Shown piece by piece: positions 11,350 to 21,966 of a stretch of 64,000 bases of DNA (position 1 is its first letter; every line of letters begins with the position of its first letter). The DNA lies in NCBI GenBank assembly GCA_021234155.1, contig JAJEKV010000491.1, positions 108,247 through 172,246 of the forward strand, written 5' to 3'. The notes beneath the pieces were generated by a model. It searched no databases, had not been told where the DNA came from, and was given only the letters and a program-made list of their open reading frames with translations. The stretch comes from Isoetes taiwanensis (Eukaryota; Streptophyta; Lycopodiopsida; Isoetales; Isoetaceae). Made by a program: the position numbers and the translations under genes.

Positions 11350-14300
11350 TGTGGGGTGTGGAGTCATAAAGAACCCAAATACTAGCATGTGCCCTGAGTT
11401 GACTAACAAATATACATGAAGCATCAGGTAGCGGCACACCTAAGTCAAATAACCAAGGAAGGTACTCCAGGCAGTCAAGGGAAGAACATCAGACGCGGGA
11501 GCAAATCTACGCAACACACTCGACCAGGAGCACCCACAAACCAAACAATGCAAGCACACAGACAGAGAGGAACGTCAGACGCCATGCAGCTAATCCACGC
11601 AACACACCATGTGCAAGCATCAAACGGGGAGTGGGAGAGGGACCGACTCACGGGAAACTCGGGAGAGGGTTACAAGATAAACCATACAACACGCACTCAC
11701 CCCCCAAAAGGATCCATCACAACCTAAGAAATCATAACCAAACTTCCGGACTTCAAAACCCAAGACCAAACTAGGTTTTGGACCTCGAGGGATGCTAGAT
11801 GGGCAAAAGATGTAATCATTCTCTAACCACATCGGACCCTAATGGTCCCAAACTTTCCCCCCGAACCGGGAGGTCAAAGGAAGTGGGACCTTCTCCCTTT
11901 GATCGCTAAGAAGCCAAACTCTAGTCCAAAGGCGCCAATATGCCTCCCTTTCTCTCGATGAGGGGAAGGGCGACTATGTTAAGGTGACAGACGTCACCAA
12001 ACTAAATGACCTAAGGAGCGTCACTTTGCCCCTCCTCCCTTAAAGAGGAGGGGCTACCATGCTAAGGCACTTAAAGCTTGTACTACCCCTTTTTTTTTTT
12101 TTTTTTTTTTTTTCCATTTGCCCCCCAACCCTGATGCATGCAAGCCCTTGCCCTCTAATGCCATGCACGACACATGTACGAAAAAGAAAAAGGACACAAG
12201 GCACAAGAGGAAGGTGCGGGGCCTCGTACCTCCAACACCCCCATATACATCGTGTAGCGCGTACATAGGCCAATAGTGGGAAATACGTGAAAAAATTCAC
12301 CCCATAAGGGGTATCCATGGGAAACACCCTTCCCAAGGGAGGCAAGGAAAATACTAGTCCACCACATAATTTTTCTTTTTCGTGGACTTTTTTTTGGCTG
12401 TAAGTACACGTCTGGAAGCTTATTATTCTACATGAAACAAGTTGCAGTTGATTTCTATACTTGTGTTTTTGTCCACCATTTTTGTTGTCATGATTTACAT
12501 TTCCACTTATAGATTAGTGCCTGAATGAATCTGTTTAATAGAATATCTGAATACTTTCACTTCCAGATAAGTCTTCTGGTTTTAAAGAGTCTTGTAGCTC
12601 CTGAAGCTGGTTTTAAAACTCTCTAAGTACATGCTTAACATAAAGTCAATAAAGGTTAAAAATAGACATCTGCATGTGCCTATCTATCTGCTTAAACTTT
12701 TTAAATGCTTAAATCTGAATAGAAACAAAATGAAGTTCAAGTCATCGATTTTAATTAAACTATCTCCCAAGTCCTCTACCTTACACTTGTAATATAAAGG
12801 CTGATTGAATACATAGCAGAAGAGTTTGTTTTCTCTATCCTATTATTTTTGAATATTTGCTGGTTAGTAGGCAGTTTGATATGTTTATCAGCTGTAAGTA
12901 CTTATTATTGTGTTTTGTTCCCACTGTCTCAACTTCAAGGATAACATTTATTTACTCGATGTCTTGGTATGGAAGTACCATTCTAGATTCGTCTAGATGT
13001 GGAATGATAATACTGCCTTTAGGGATTGACCTTGGCAGATGTCTTGCTAGTTGACTGATGTCAAGGCTAGCAAAGGCTGGTGTTTTTTTTTTTTTTTGAA
13101 ATCCACCTTTCCCTTCTTTAGTGCCCAACTCAGCTCCTAGGCACCTGCCACGTGCCCTTGGACACCTGCCACGTGTCCCCATGAATGGTCAAGGGAAGGT
13201 TTGACCCATTCCACACATGTGGCCCTAGGCCATCAATTCATGAGAAAAGCCCAAAATGGGGGTTTGAACCGTCCCCATATGACTCCAGCAGCCTATACTA
13301 GGTACCCTATGCCATCTTGGCAAGGGTACAATCATTAGAATTTAACCCCAAACTGCCCTGTTGGAGTCTAAATAGGCCCCAAAACTGTCAAAACTAGAGA
13401 ACAGCCCCAAATTTTTAATTGACCAGGAAATCCCTCGAATTAGCTTCCAATTTTTTCTACACATGGTCGGCCTGCTATTCCGAGCTGATTGATCCAAAAA
13501 GCCCCATTGGATTTGCACTAATTAGAGCTGAATTGAAACTTTCCCTCTTTTGAGCCCATAACTGTCACAAACAGCCCCAAAAGATTCAATTGGCCAACTA
13601 ATCCTTTGATTTTGCCTCCAATTTTTGCTGCACATGGTCGGATTATCATTCTTGACATGCCCATGCAAAAAGCCCCTTCATAATAGTCTTAATTTGGGCT
13701 GAATTGAACCTTTATCCCTGATTTTGGCCAAGAACAGTCAAAACTCTGTCTCAGACCTGTTTTCTCTTGATTTTTGGCCTATACTTTGCAATTAACCCCA
13801 AAATCTAGCCTCATGTGGTCGGATCTGATGCCCAAACTTCAAAAACTTGCTGGCCCCTTCAAATTTTCCCTCTTTTTGGGCTTGATTAGGCAAATGGGCC
13901 TGCTGCCCCAAACCCATTGGCCCGAAATGGGAAATCCCTGTAATACCCCTGTTTTTTGAGATCTTCTTTCCAATAGTTTGCTCAAACATGGCCGTCTGAT
14001 CATTCTAAGCTCCCTTCTACCGAAAGCCCCTTCCAATTTGACTCGAAATGGGCTGAATCAAGGGCTGATCCCTGATTTCTTCAAGAACTCCTTGCCCCTT
14101 TTGAATTTCTGTAAATGGGCATCCCTGACCTGCTTCAATCACGATTTTGGCACTACTTTCCCTGAATCCCAGCTGATACATACCTCCAAATCAACCCCAT
14201 GCTTCCATTGTTGCCACCTTACGTCTCTAGATCCACAAAAATCCCTCCCAAGGATACAATATTACGGGATAGAACCAACCTTGTGGCGGAGAGACTCTAG

Positions 14301-15032
14301 AACCGGATTTCAGCAAGAATAGAGAGGAAACCTGAAGCTATTTTATCGTCTATTCATCAATGAAGTTCATACCTTGCAATGTAGCTCGAAAATCTTTGAA
14401 AACCGGCCTGATTTCTTGTGTTTTCAGCCCCACAAGACCCTTTGCTCCACAAATAAACTTGAATCTTGCCAAATCCGGTCTCGGCGCCCTTCTTCTTAGT
14501 GTATAGCATGCACAAAACTGCCCATTCAGCCCCCCACCCTCAAGATTGACCAATGGGACTTATGAAAGCCTCGTTTGGTGGCAAAGATTGACAAACCCGA
14601 CCCCTTCTAAGCCAAAATCCGAGCTCCAATGAGGGGAAAATGATCTTGGGCACCTCCTTGAAGTTCCTACCCTGAATTTCATGGCAAATCGGCTTCCCCA
14701 TCACCTATTCTTCTTCAAAACCTGCTGGAAATCTGCTGTACCAGCCCCAAACCTGGCCGAATCTTCAAACCCCAATAACTTGAGCTAGACTTTGTCAAAT
14801 CCATCAAGAGATGGTGCTCCAGATCGGTCTTGACATGGCGCTTCCAATGGTGGCTGTTGCAGCTCAAGATCAAGCGTGGAATGAGCACGGATCAAGCAAA
14901 AACAGGCTGGAGAAAACACAAAACTAGAGTTGAAGGGCATGAAGGGCTGTGAAGGGCGCGCCCTTCCAGCGCCCTTCAAGCGCCCTCCTCCTCCAAGCGC
15001 CCTGGCGGGAATTAGGGTTCGATTCGGGAATT
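11350..15032. mobile_element. 3.7-kb insertion in the pogo-like transposase, 17-bp flanking repeat
   Basis: The 17-mer AGGATATAGACTTTCGA occurs at 11333-11349 and again at 15033-15049, exactly 3700 bases apart. The transposase frame broken at the first copy continues after the second, so the interval is an insertion and the 17-mer the likely target-site duplication. The insert has no credible ORF. It includes T runs at about 12090-12113 and 13083-13098, and a decayed tandem array (13290-14300). The length of the duplication suggests target-primed (LINE- or SINE-type) integration, but the ends lack an A-rich tail, and nested insertions are likely. The type of element remains unknown. Confidence 0.75.
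13290..14300. repeat. Decayed tandem array, about 175-bp unit
   Basis: A unit containing 'acatggtcgg ... aaaagcccc ... gggctgaattgaa ... ccctgattt' recurs. The TGGTCGG core is at 13464, 13635, 13816 and (as TGGCCGT) 13989, spacings of 171, 181 and 173. The intervening sequences align by eye (for example the TTGAGCTGAATTGAAAC-like block). The array is inside the 3.7-kb insertion; copies are strongly diverged. Confidence 0.65.
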
Positions 15033-15140
15033 AGGATATAGACTTTCGAGTTACTATATCTTCAAAGGAAAGCGGCTAACGGGACGTTATATCAATGGTT
15101 GTGAAAGAGGAGCAAGGCAAGGTGTTCAAGACCGAGCTTT
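15033..15140 (+). pseudogene. Pogo-like transposase, continuation after the insertion
   Basis: Following the second 17-bp repeat, the frame reads GYRLSSYYIFKGKRL, the 'FKGKR' block of DDE_1 transposases that follows the first catalytic region, then CERGARQGVQ. This is the direct continuation of the segment ending at 11349. Similarity is lost near 15140, where a kinase-like fragment on the other strand begins, so the 3' end of the transposase including the remaining catalytic acids is missing. Confidence 0.75.
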
Positions 15141-15600
15141 TCATGCTTGGCCTTGATTCTGGATCAGGATTGCTACAGAGCAATCCCAAAGATAAAACCA
15201 ATTTGATTTCCTCCTCGTTATAGTCTGTTATAGTCTGATTTGAGTTGAGGATCAGCAACAATGAGCAAGTCATCTCTTAATTGGGCTTCCCAGACCTAAT
15301 ACAATAGAAATTCTTGGCCTTTAGTAACATCAATAATAGATCTTCTACATGCCACCTCCAAAAGAAGAATTCCAAAGGTTTTCACTAGCTTTGCCCAAAT
15401 AAGCTAATTCTGGTGCAAAGTAGCCCCTCGTTCTTGTCTGTGTTATCTGTTCTGTAGTATTATCTTCCATGAGCTTTGCAAAACCAAAATCCCATCGCCC
15501 GGAATTTGCTATCCAATAGCACATTTGCTTTAATGTCTCTATGAACAATGACAATGTAGTACAATGACAATGGCTTTGTTAGGATTATTTTTGATAACTT
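15140..15600 (-). pseudogene. Lectin-receptor-like kinase fragment (kinase domain)
   Basis: Reading the reverse strand, the catalytic loop HRDIKANVLLD appears near 15520-15550, followed after a frameshift by the activation segment GFAKLMEDNTTEQ ... TRGYFAPELAYLGKAS (near 15380-15490), and then the kinase C-lobe end EEIKLVLSLGLLCSNPDPES with RPSM (near 15140-15215). These are hallmarks of plant receptor-like kinases, closest in my judgement to the L-type lectin class. The segment between them is missing and no extracellular or membrane part is present. It is a small dead fragment. The DFG motif is garbled by the frameshift. Confidence 0.8.
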
Positions 15601-17284
15601 GTTGCTCAGAAGCTTGCTGCCATCTTGACATTACTGGATAATGTAACATTGTTGGAGAAACAATGTAATATTACTGGAGAAACATTGCTGGTTCTTCATA
15701 TTTGTTCTGCTATTCTTACAGGATTCATACTTGCAGAAGGGTGTGAACGTGTCATGAGGCCGATAGCAACAAGACTACAAGACTGTACAGCACAAATAAG
15801 ACAATGGGATTTGCAAGGTTTTTGGGAAAATGATTCCAACCATTGAGCAAAAAAGAAAAAAAAGGTCCCTGCTGCTACCCTTTTTCCTATTGGGTTAAAG
15901 AGTTTAAAGTTTGTTTTGAAGTTTTGTTCAGTTTGTGTTGTTTCTTGCTCAAAAAAACTTTGGATTAAATATTGATATACAGGCCTATGATAATATGCTA
16001 ATCAGTCTGGTGAAGAATACGAGCTGACTTTCTACTAGTGGCTCATCAAACTTGGCATAAAATCTGTTTTAGTGTTTCTAAAATACCAAGGTAAACATTT
16101 CTTTTTGCATGTGATCTATTCAAGCAATTGTTGCTCTTAAAGCTTGAATACTAAAGCCGAATTTTATCATTCAAATTCAGTATGATTCGCTAGTATTTCT
16201 GTTCAGCTTCAGTCTTAAGTTTGAAAGTATTATAATTTGACATTGACAAAATGATTCTCCCTGTGAGCTCTATGTACTGTATGAGTGGTAGGACCAGTTA
16301 GTAAAGAAATGGTATTTTCACAAATATTGGTGATGTTTGCAATTAGGCAAAAAATACATTCTACAATGAGTCTGCATATTAATTTGATTCTATGTAACTG
16401 TATACTAGTCTTTGTTAATGCACAACAGGTATGCATAGTTACGACATTCATATTTATGTAGTGAAGAATGTTTTAAGATATGCATGCACAGTTTTCATTT
16501 CATAAGCAGCTTACCATTGGGATAATAAGGAAGCAAAGATACAGGATGTTTGTAGCAAAGAACCCCAGCATATTTGTAGCAAAGATGGCATCTATGGCAG
16601 ATACAGGAGCGAAGAAATGAAGGCAGTGTTTTGATTCAAAGTTGGCAGATACAGGAGCGAAGAGATGAAGCCAGTGTCTTAATTCCTTTGTTTTCATTCA
16701 TGTTTAATTCAGGAAGAGCGCATTTTTCAGATTGGATTCAGATTAATTGCAACAAAGTTGCCCTGTTTTCATATTGCATTCACCATTGTAATTCATCCAG
16801 AATAAACATTAATCCAAAAGGTGAAATTCTGTGCGGCATATGGGTTGAACAATCCAAAAGGTCATCCATTGTCTTCATTCATTGCCCTGTTTCATTGATT
16901 TTCATATTTTCATTGCTATTATCTGTTCCTTCTCATTCATTGCCTTGTTTAATTGATTTTCAGATTTTCATTGCAATTATCCCTTTGTTTTCATTCATTG
17001 CCCTATATAATTGATTCATTTGGAGTAAATGGTTGCCCTATTAAATTGACAAGAGGTCGCTATCTGGCTTAAATAAAGCTGCCCCCTAAGGTAATGGTCC
17101 AAGTAAATGTTCTTGTTATGACCCAACAAAATTAGCATCCAATAGGTCCAAGGATAGATATCATCCATTGTTTTTTGTGAGGGTCCAATGAAATTAGCAT
17201 CCAACAACCCAAAGGATAGATGCCATGTTTTGCATGTAGTTCTTTTGTTGTACTTGCAAGAGGACAACTAATAATTGCATATAG
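15601..17284. other. Non-coding stretch with short tandem repeats
   Basis: No gene is recognised. A 48-bp unit (GGCAGATACAGGAGCGAAGA...) occurs twice between about 16597 and 16676. Repeats of TTTTCATTCATTGCCCT-like sequence occupy about 16870-17015, and a pair sharing AAATTAGCATCCAA lies at about 17128 and 17191. Small open frames here have no protein-like features. Confidence 0.5.
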
Positions 17285-17575
17285 TTGTATGTCTACCTTA
17301 TCAGTGTGCATGAATCAATAAGTTTTGGCAAGGATTCAGGTTTTAAAACCAACAAGATACAAGAGCACATAGTTGAGACTGCCATCATAAGTGCTCGAGA
17401 ACTTCCAGATGAAGCTGTTAGATGGCTGAACTTCAAGGAGAGGAGGGCCGACATTAAGGCGGATTTGGGGTCTCAAAATGGCTCATATCTTGGGTTAAAG
17501 ATTTCCACGCCGATTCGCCCGCGACCAATCGGGGTTTGCGCCTTTTACGAAAAGTCAATATTAGTTGGCGTGTAG
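17285..17575 (+). CDS. Hypothetical ORF, 96 residues, doubtful
   Basis: I do not recognise this frame. It has a charged middle (VETAIISARELPDEAVRWLNFKERRADIKADLG) that looks protein-like, and a Pro/Arg-rich end. It opens a stretch of higher GC content leading into the 19-23.6 kb gene cluster. It could be a fragment of a longer decayed gene. No start signal supports the ATG. Confidence 0.25.
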   Translation: MYVYLISVHESISFGKDSGFKTNKIQEHIVETAIISARELPDEAVRWLNFKERRADIKADLGSQNGSYLGLKISTPIRPRPIGVCAFYEKSILVGV

Positions 17576-18214
17576 AAGGATGAGCAGGCTTACTTGGCAT
17601 CCACATGGCGTATTTTCATAGGGGATGCCTACGCTTTTGTTGCAACCATTTTAATGGCCCGTATTTTTCGGGAATCACTTCGCCGCCCAAAATAATGGTG
17701 ACTTTGACCGCCTACTGTCAGCGTCACCAACTCCCTTGTCAAATTTTGGCGCCAAACTGCATCTTGTCACTCCGAGCCTCACGTGCATCCTCTCCGCCTT
17801 CCTCCTCATCGCAATCCATGTCTCCTATAATTTCGTCTTCTTGCCTCATTTACAGATTTCCCAAGGTGAGGTTTTGTCTCAATAGGTTTGTGGGTGAGTA
17901 TGCTGCCATCAACGAGGGGCGAGCATAGAGTTAAGCGACAAAGGCGATCAGACATGCGGACACATTGGATAGGTAGGATAAAAGAGTTCAAGTTGAATTA
18001 TAGCGGCCGGAAAGTGGAAAGTATAACAATACGACATGCATATACCCCTTCTGATATGGCCAAAAAGCTAATCTCCACCAAAAACAGCTTCCCAAAATTG
18101 CCCGCAAATGGTAACCACCTTAATCGGATCACGACGCTGGCGGTATGCCGCCTACTTTAGCTGCAGAGAGAGGCGGTTTGGCGCAGGATCTCCTTATCTT
18201 TTCATTTCTTTTCG

Positions 18215-19107
18215 TTGACGCGTGTCTACAAACAAATTTATTGTGCAGGTTTATGTTTATCAGACGTCGTGGATGTCGTTCCGGCCGAAAGCATTAGTAG
18301 TGTCCTTGTCGTGTATCACATAGACATCGGAATTGTCATTTTCCAAGGTATGGATGTCGTGACCTTGCGGGGTATAGGAATCTGGTTTTACGGACATGAT
18401 TACAACGTAAAGGTCCGGAAACCGAGCTTGAGGCCGGTTGAATTGCCCCCTTTAAGTGAACTTTGTAAGCCCGCGGACTAATGAGAACAATGTAATTGCA
18501 ATGAAGAATTGCCACGGGCCGACGAGGTGCAAGCGGGAATGTCGAAGCGAGGCGTGAGGATGAGTTTCAAAATCTTCACACTTGTTTGAGGTATTTGCTA
18601 ACATATTCCGGATGGGCGAGGAAGTTGAAAAGCTCAGAAGACATATACGTGCTTTCTCCCCCTGCCGATTTTGTGGATGGCTTATTTTTGGTTCCGACAC
18701 AGGATGTTCGATTCCACGAATCATCCAGGTCAACTAACGTAGTCTTGCGTAGTTAAGTCCTCCTTTAAGTTCAGATACTTTCTTTCAAAACAATATTTAT
18801 ACGTTAATTGTCAACTAGAATGAAGGAAACAGAAAAAGAGAGGCTGCACGACTTTTTGGGAGCCATTTGAGGACCATAACAGACACTCCGATGCGGTAGA
18901 TATTCGAGTATGGCGAGGGGAGGAAGTCATTTATAGCCACCATGGAAATCGAATGGCCATTATCAGAGCTAAGAGTGCTAATGGAGACAGAGGAGATTGC
19001 TAATGACTTCCATTATTTCATTGATGGCATTAGGGTTGGCTACAGGCAAGAGGGAAACGTAAAGTTTAGTGAGTTCGCAATCAACAAGAAATTGACTATC
19101 GCCTAGC
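18215..19107 (+). pseudogene. Broken unknown gene(s), several frames
   Basis: Three consecutive open frames look protein-like but do not join without indels: 18215-18481 (VVTLRGIGIWFYGHDYNVKV); 18505-18756, which has no ATG, with LHTCLRYLLTYSGWARKL and LSPPADFVDGLFLVP; and 18860-19003 (VDIRVWRGEEVIYSHHGNRM) overlapping a frame ending FHYFIDGIRVGYRQEG at 19107. I recognise no family. Their spacing, shared strand and clean codon use suggest one or two decayed genes belonging to the same island as the histone-like gene that follows. Confidence 0.4.
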
Positions 19108-19290
19108 GCTTTGAATCTCGGTTTTTTATTTGTGTTTTTGTCCGATGTTTTTTTAGGGTTCCGTATTTTGTCCGATATTTTTTTAAGGTTCTGTACAATT
19201 ATTTAAAAAAGTTACCATCATATTTTACTTTAACTTTTGTTTTTTACTATTTATCTCTTGCCAGTTGTCTATTTTTGTCAGTGTTCATAG

Positions 19291-19297
19291 TATAAAG
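19291..19297 (+). promoter_or_regulatory. TATA-like box before the histone-like gene
   Basis: TATAAAG lies 26 bases before the ATG at 19317. That spacing would leave almost no leader, so either transcription begins very near the ATG or this is not the working box. The later genes in the cluster also have TATAAA boxes followed by a pyrimidine-rich leader. Confidence 0.35.
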
Positions 19298-19316
19298 CGC
19301 CATCCGCTGAGAAGCC

Positions 19317-20261
19317 ATGGCAAGAACTAAGCAAACCGCAAGGATCCATCCAGGTGGTGTAAGGCCAGATGATTACATTAGTTCGCCTCCTCCATCCACA
19401 TCTGAATCTGAAGTCTCTGATAGAGATTCTTCTCCTCCGACCATGCCTAACAGAAGATCTGGAAAAGAAATCCGCATAACAGACGGTGAGGGAAGCAGCT
19501 CGGTAGTAAGTAGAGAGGTGCACTCCGGTTCGGAGACGGAGGATGAAAATGTGAGAGATCGCCGAGCAGAATATGACGCCGGATTAATTATTGGACAGCC
19601 GCCTCTTCTTGCTCTTCCTGCTCCTCCTGCTCCTCCTGTGGATGCGCCAGGACCTTCAAATCAAAGGAGGAGGCCCAACGCCAGAAAGGGGAAGGCGACC
19701 AGAAATGTGAGGAGACGGCCGGAAGAGTCGGCCGAGCAGCAGCATGCAAATCTTTGGGGTGAGGAGGAGACGCGGAAGAGTCGGCCGAAAGCAATGACTT
19801 TTGCAAATCTTTGGGGTGGGTGAGGGTAGTGGCCGGAAGCGAAACGCGAAGCGACATTAAAAGTGCTTCGCGAGATTAAGAAGTATCAGAAGAGCATTGA
19901 GATGGTCATTCCGCGTCTCCCATTTGCCAGGCTCGTGAAAGAGATTCTGCAAGAGTGTGGTGCGATACATCATACCAGTTACAGAATTCAAGCAACTGCC
20001 TTAAATGCTCTTCAAATGGCTTCGAAAGCAGTTGGTGTCGGTATGTTCGAGGACTCGCAGCTTGCAGCAATACATGCCAAGCGAGTGACTGTCATGCCCA
20101 AGGACATGCGCCTGGTCCTACGCATAAGGGATCCCGAGTACTATGGTCAAAATTTTATGGCTGAATATAACAAGAAGAAAGACCCCCCCAGAAAAAAGGC
20201 CGTGAAGTGCCTTTGTGTTTTTTTCATATGTATAATATTCTTTAATGTAATGGCTTTATAA
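19317..20261 (+). CDS. Divergent histone H3-like protein with long acidic/Ser tail
   Basis: Predicted chromatin protein. It starts MARTKQTAR, identical to the first residues of canonical H3 (Lys4 kept), but the following K9-S10 is replaced by I-H. A tail of about 120 residues rich in Ser, Glu, Pro and Arg follows. The histone fold starts [10 protein letters not shown], has [10 protein letters not shown] in helix 1, a loop 1 about four residues longer than in H3, [10 protein letters not shown] in helix 2, and [13 protein letters not shown] in helix 3. The C-terminus is extended by a Lys-rich stretch and a hydrophobic end. Tail and fold are in the same frame but separated by TGA and TAG at 19821-19829. 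An intron 19707-19829 (123 nt, GTGAGG...GGGTAG) would remove both stops in frame and give 273 residues. Long tail and long loop 1 recall CENH3; a foreign or pseudogenised H3 is also possible. Confidence 0.72.
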
Positions 20262-20337
20262 GCTTCATCTCTTAGTCCATTTCTTTCTTAGAAGCCTAGG
20301 TTCGCACTTTGTATTTTTTTTTTAATGTTATACGTGA

Positions 20338-20406
20338 GGATCACACGACGCGCAACAAGTATTGTGCTTTTTTTTTGCACATAGTAGTTTTCGCGTCGTG
20401 TGATCC
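20338..20406. repeat. 15-bp perfect inverted repeat beyond the histone-like gene
   Basis: GGATCACACGACGCG at 20338-20352 pairs perfectly with CGCGTCGTGTGATCC at 20392-20406, loop 39 bases. It begins 76 bases after the stop codon at 20261. The same arm sequence recurs at 22631-22695, 23482-23544 and 23553-23617, each close to an ORF end. It could act as a 3'-end signal or be a small fold-back element. Confidence 0.85.
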
Positions 20407-20428
20407 AACCCTAACCCTAACCCTAAAA
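20407..20428 (+). promoter_or_regulatory. Telomere-like (AACCCT)3 tract / telobox
   Basis: Three head-to-tail AACCCT units followed by AAAA directly abut the right arm of the inverted repeat. AAACCCTAA-type teloboxes are known promoter elements of plant histone and ribosomal protein genes; the next gene starts at 20554, so this may be part of its promoter. It is too short to be a telomere and uses the six-base rather than the usual plant seven-base unit. Confidence 0.5.
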
Positions 20429-20553
20429 TGTACGGACAAATCTGCCCACAACGGCTGTGTCCCCTTTCATAATTGACAATGGCTACTTGAGTTCAGAAGT
20501 GACAGCGCCTTACCGCTCCTAAACATCTTCTTGCTTTCGTCGTCTGCTTCGCC

Positions 20554-21638
20554 ATGGATTGTTATGTGAAGTTCCTGGAATGGTATGCATCTGCCCCACA
20601 AGACAACGAGGAAGTTGCGCCGACTGCGATTTATCCGTTCTATTGTAAGGAGTTGGACATCATAGCAAACAATAGCGAGCTTGGATGCTATCGCGAGGTT
20701 GCTTTAGCTTTCAGCCGTCCGCTTGGTCTCATCGCACGTCCTTTGCAGATATTCCTGGCTCGTGGATTCCAAAACCAGCTCTAGAGGAAGCGGCTTCCCA
20801 TTTGCAAAAGCAAATAAGGCGTTTTCAAGAATCTTTGCCTTGTGGCTCCTCTGGCTGCGTCCTTGTACTTAAGAAGGTAACTTATTGCTCTTTGCCGTTT
20901 GTATTCGCTAGTTATTGCATTCTGCTCGGCCAAACCGAAGATACACATGAAACAATAAAATCTTTAAGCCAAGGGGGGTCAGTTATGTGTGATGATGCTG
21001 ACTATGACGTAGAAATGGAGATAGATCTACAAGAAGAAGAGCAAGAATGTAGGAGTTTTGGCATCGGCGCACTGTCCTTGGGTGAACCAGAGGAGGAAGA
21101 TGATTCTGAAGGTGATGAGGATGAGGATGAGGATGAAAAGAAGTTGTCTGACATAACGCGAATTTTAGTGGAAGGCAAAGAATACTTATTGCTAAGTGAT
21201 ATACTGAGGAACCCGTCTTTGTTACAAATGTGTGCTAGGGAAGACGAGCTTATCAGTACCTTGGCCGAATGGGTAAACCTAGGCCTAGATTTTGAAGAGG
21301 ACTTGGACAAAGAGATGTTTGAAGTGTCTTCTTATACCGGCAATGCTATAAAGCTTAAAGAAGCCTATGAGAGGCTGGAGTCTCGATTTGCTCAAGAGGA
21401 GGCAAATCTGCCAACGGAAGAAGAATTCCAGCATCTCCTTGCAAAGCTGCCAACAAGATCTACAGGTTTGGTAGGTCCATCAGTCAATCACGGCAGCATA
21501 AGCCTCATGGATGAGGAGAAACGTGAAGAAGATAACCTTGAGGGGTCTTATTTGTGGGAAGTAGATGATTTTTCTTGCCGACATGCACGCGTGGTGTATG
21601 TACAAATTCCTGATTTATTAATAGAAAACTATCTGTAA
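20554..21638 (+). CDS. Unknown acidic protein, two exons, about 326 residues
   Basis: I recognise no family. The ATG at 20554 opens a frame (MDCYVKFLEWYASAPQDNEE) that shifts into the longer downstream frame if an intron 20645-20748 is removed: donor GTAAGG, acceptor TTTGCAG, 104 nt, phase 1. Exon 2 (20749-21638) carries PALEEAASHLQKQIRRFQES, then a strongly acidic run (EEEDDSEGDEDEDEDEKK near 21090-21140) and a helical Glu/Leu-rich C-terminal half. Long acidic tracts are common in histone-binding proteins; next to an H3-like gene a chaperone role is imaginable, but this is inference only. A second possible intron donor (AAG|GTAACT at 20877) is not needed for frame. Confidence 0.55.
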
Positions 21639-21644
21639 CACAAA

Positions 21645-21800
21645 TATCTAGCTAGATTATGTGATGCAAATTAGTCATATCTAGGTTTGGCAAGCGCCAG
21701 CACTCAAAGCACGTGGCATGTGGATGACAACGTCTACTCACATACGTGGCATGCGGATGACAACGTCATGCCAAGGATGTGGCATGCGCTGCCACAATAA
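21645..21800. repeat. Tandem ACGTGGCATG repeat and inverted repeats beyond the acidic gene
   Basis: The unit ACGTGGCATGYGGATGACAA(CGTC) occurs at about 21712 and 21744, with a partial third (GTGGCATGCG) near 21779. The second copy plus following bases forms TGGCATG...CATGCCA, a 7-bp stem with a 13-base loop. ATCTAGCTAGAT at about 21647-21658 is a further 12-bp palindrome. Like other genes in this cluster, this ORF is thus followed by potential hairpins, though of unrelated sequence. Confidence 0.6.
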
Positions 21801-21966
21801 CACTGTCTTTTGTACGACCTGCATACAGTACGGCTAGGATCTGACGGATCCCATGATGCGAACATAGGCTACCGTTGCCTAATTGCATGCTATAATTTTG
21901 CCTCGTAGGATTATTACACAACTTTATCGGTACTCGCAACCGTAGATTCCAACGTATCTCTAGTTT

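Noticed and set aside
11416-11727. 103-residue ORF
   Set aside because: Low-complexity Thr/His/Gln-rich frame inside the ORF-less insertion, with no family motif.
12040-12409. Reverse ORFs with poly-Lys runs
   Set aside because: The Lys runs come from the T tract at 12090-12113; no other protein feature.
20407-20428. Possible interstitial telomere
   Set aside because: Only three units; better seen as a telobox or chance tract.
21002-21310. Ser-rich reverse ORF of 102 residues
   Set aside because: It is the antisense of the Glu/Asp-rich tract of the acidic gene.
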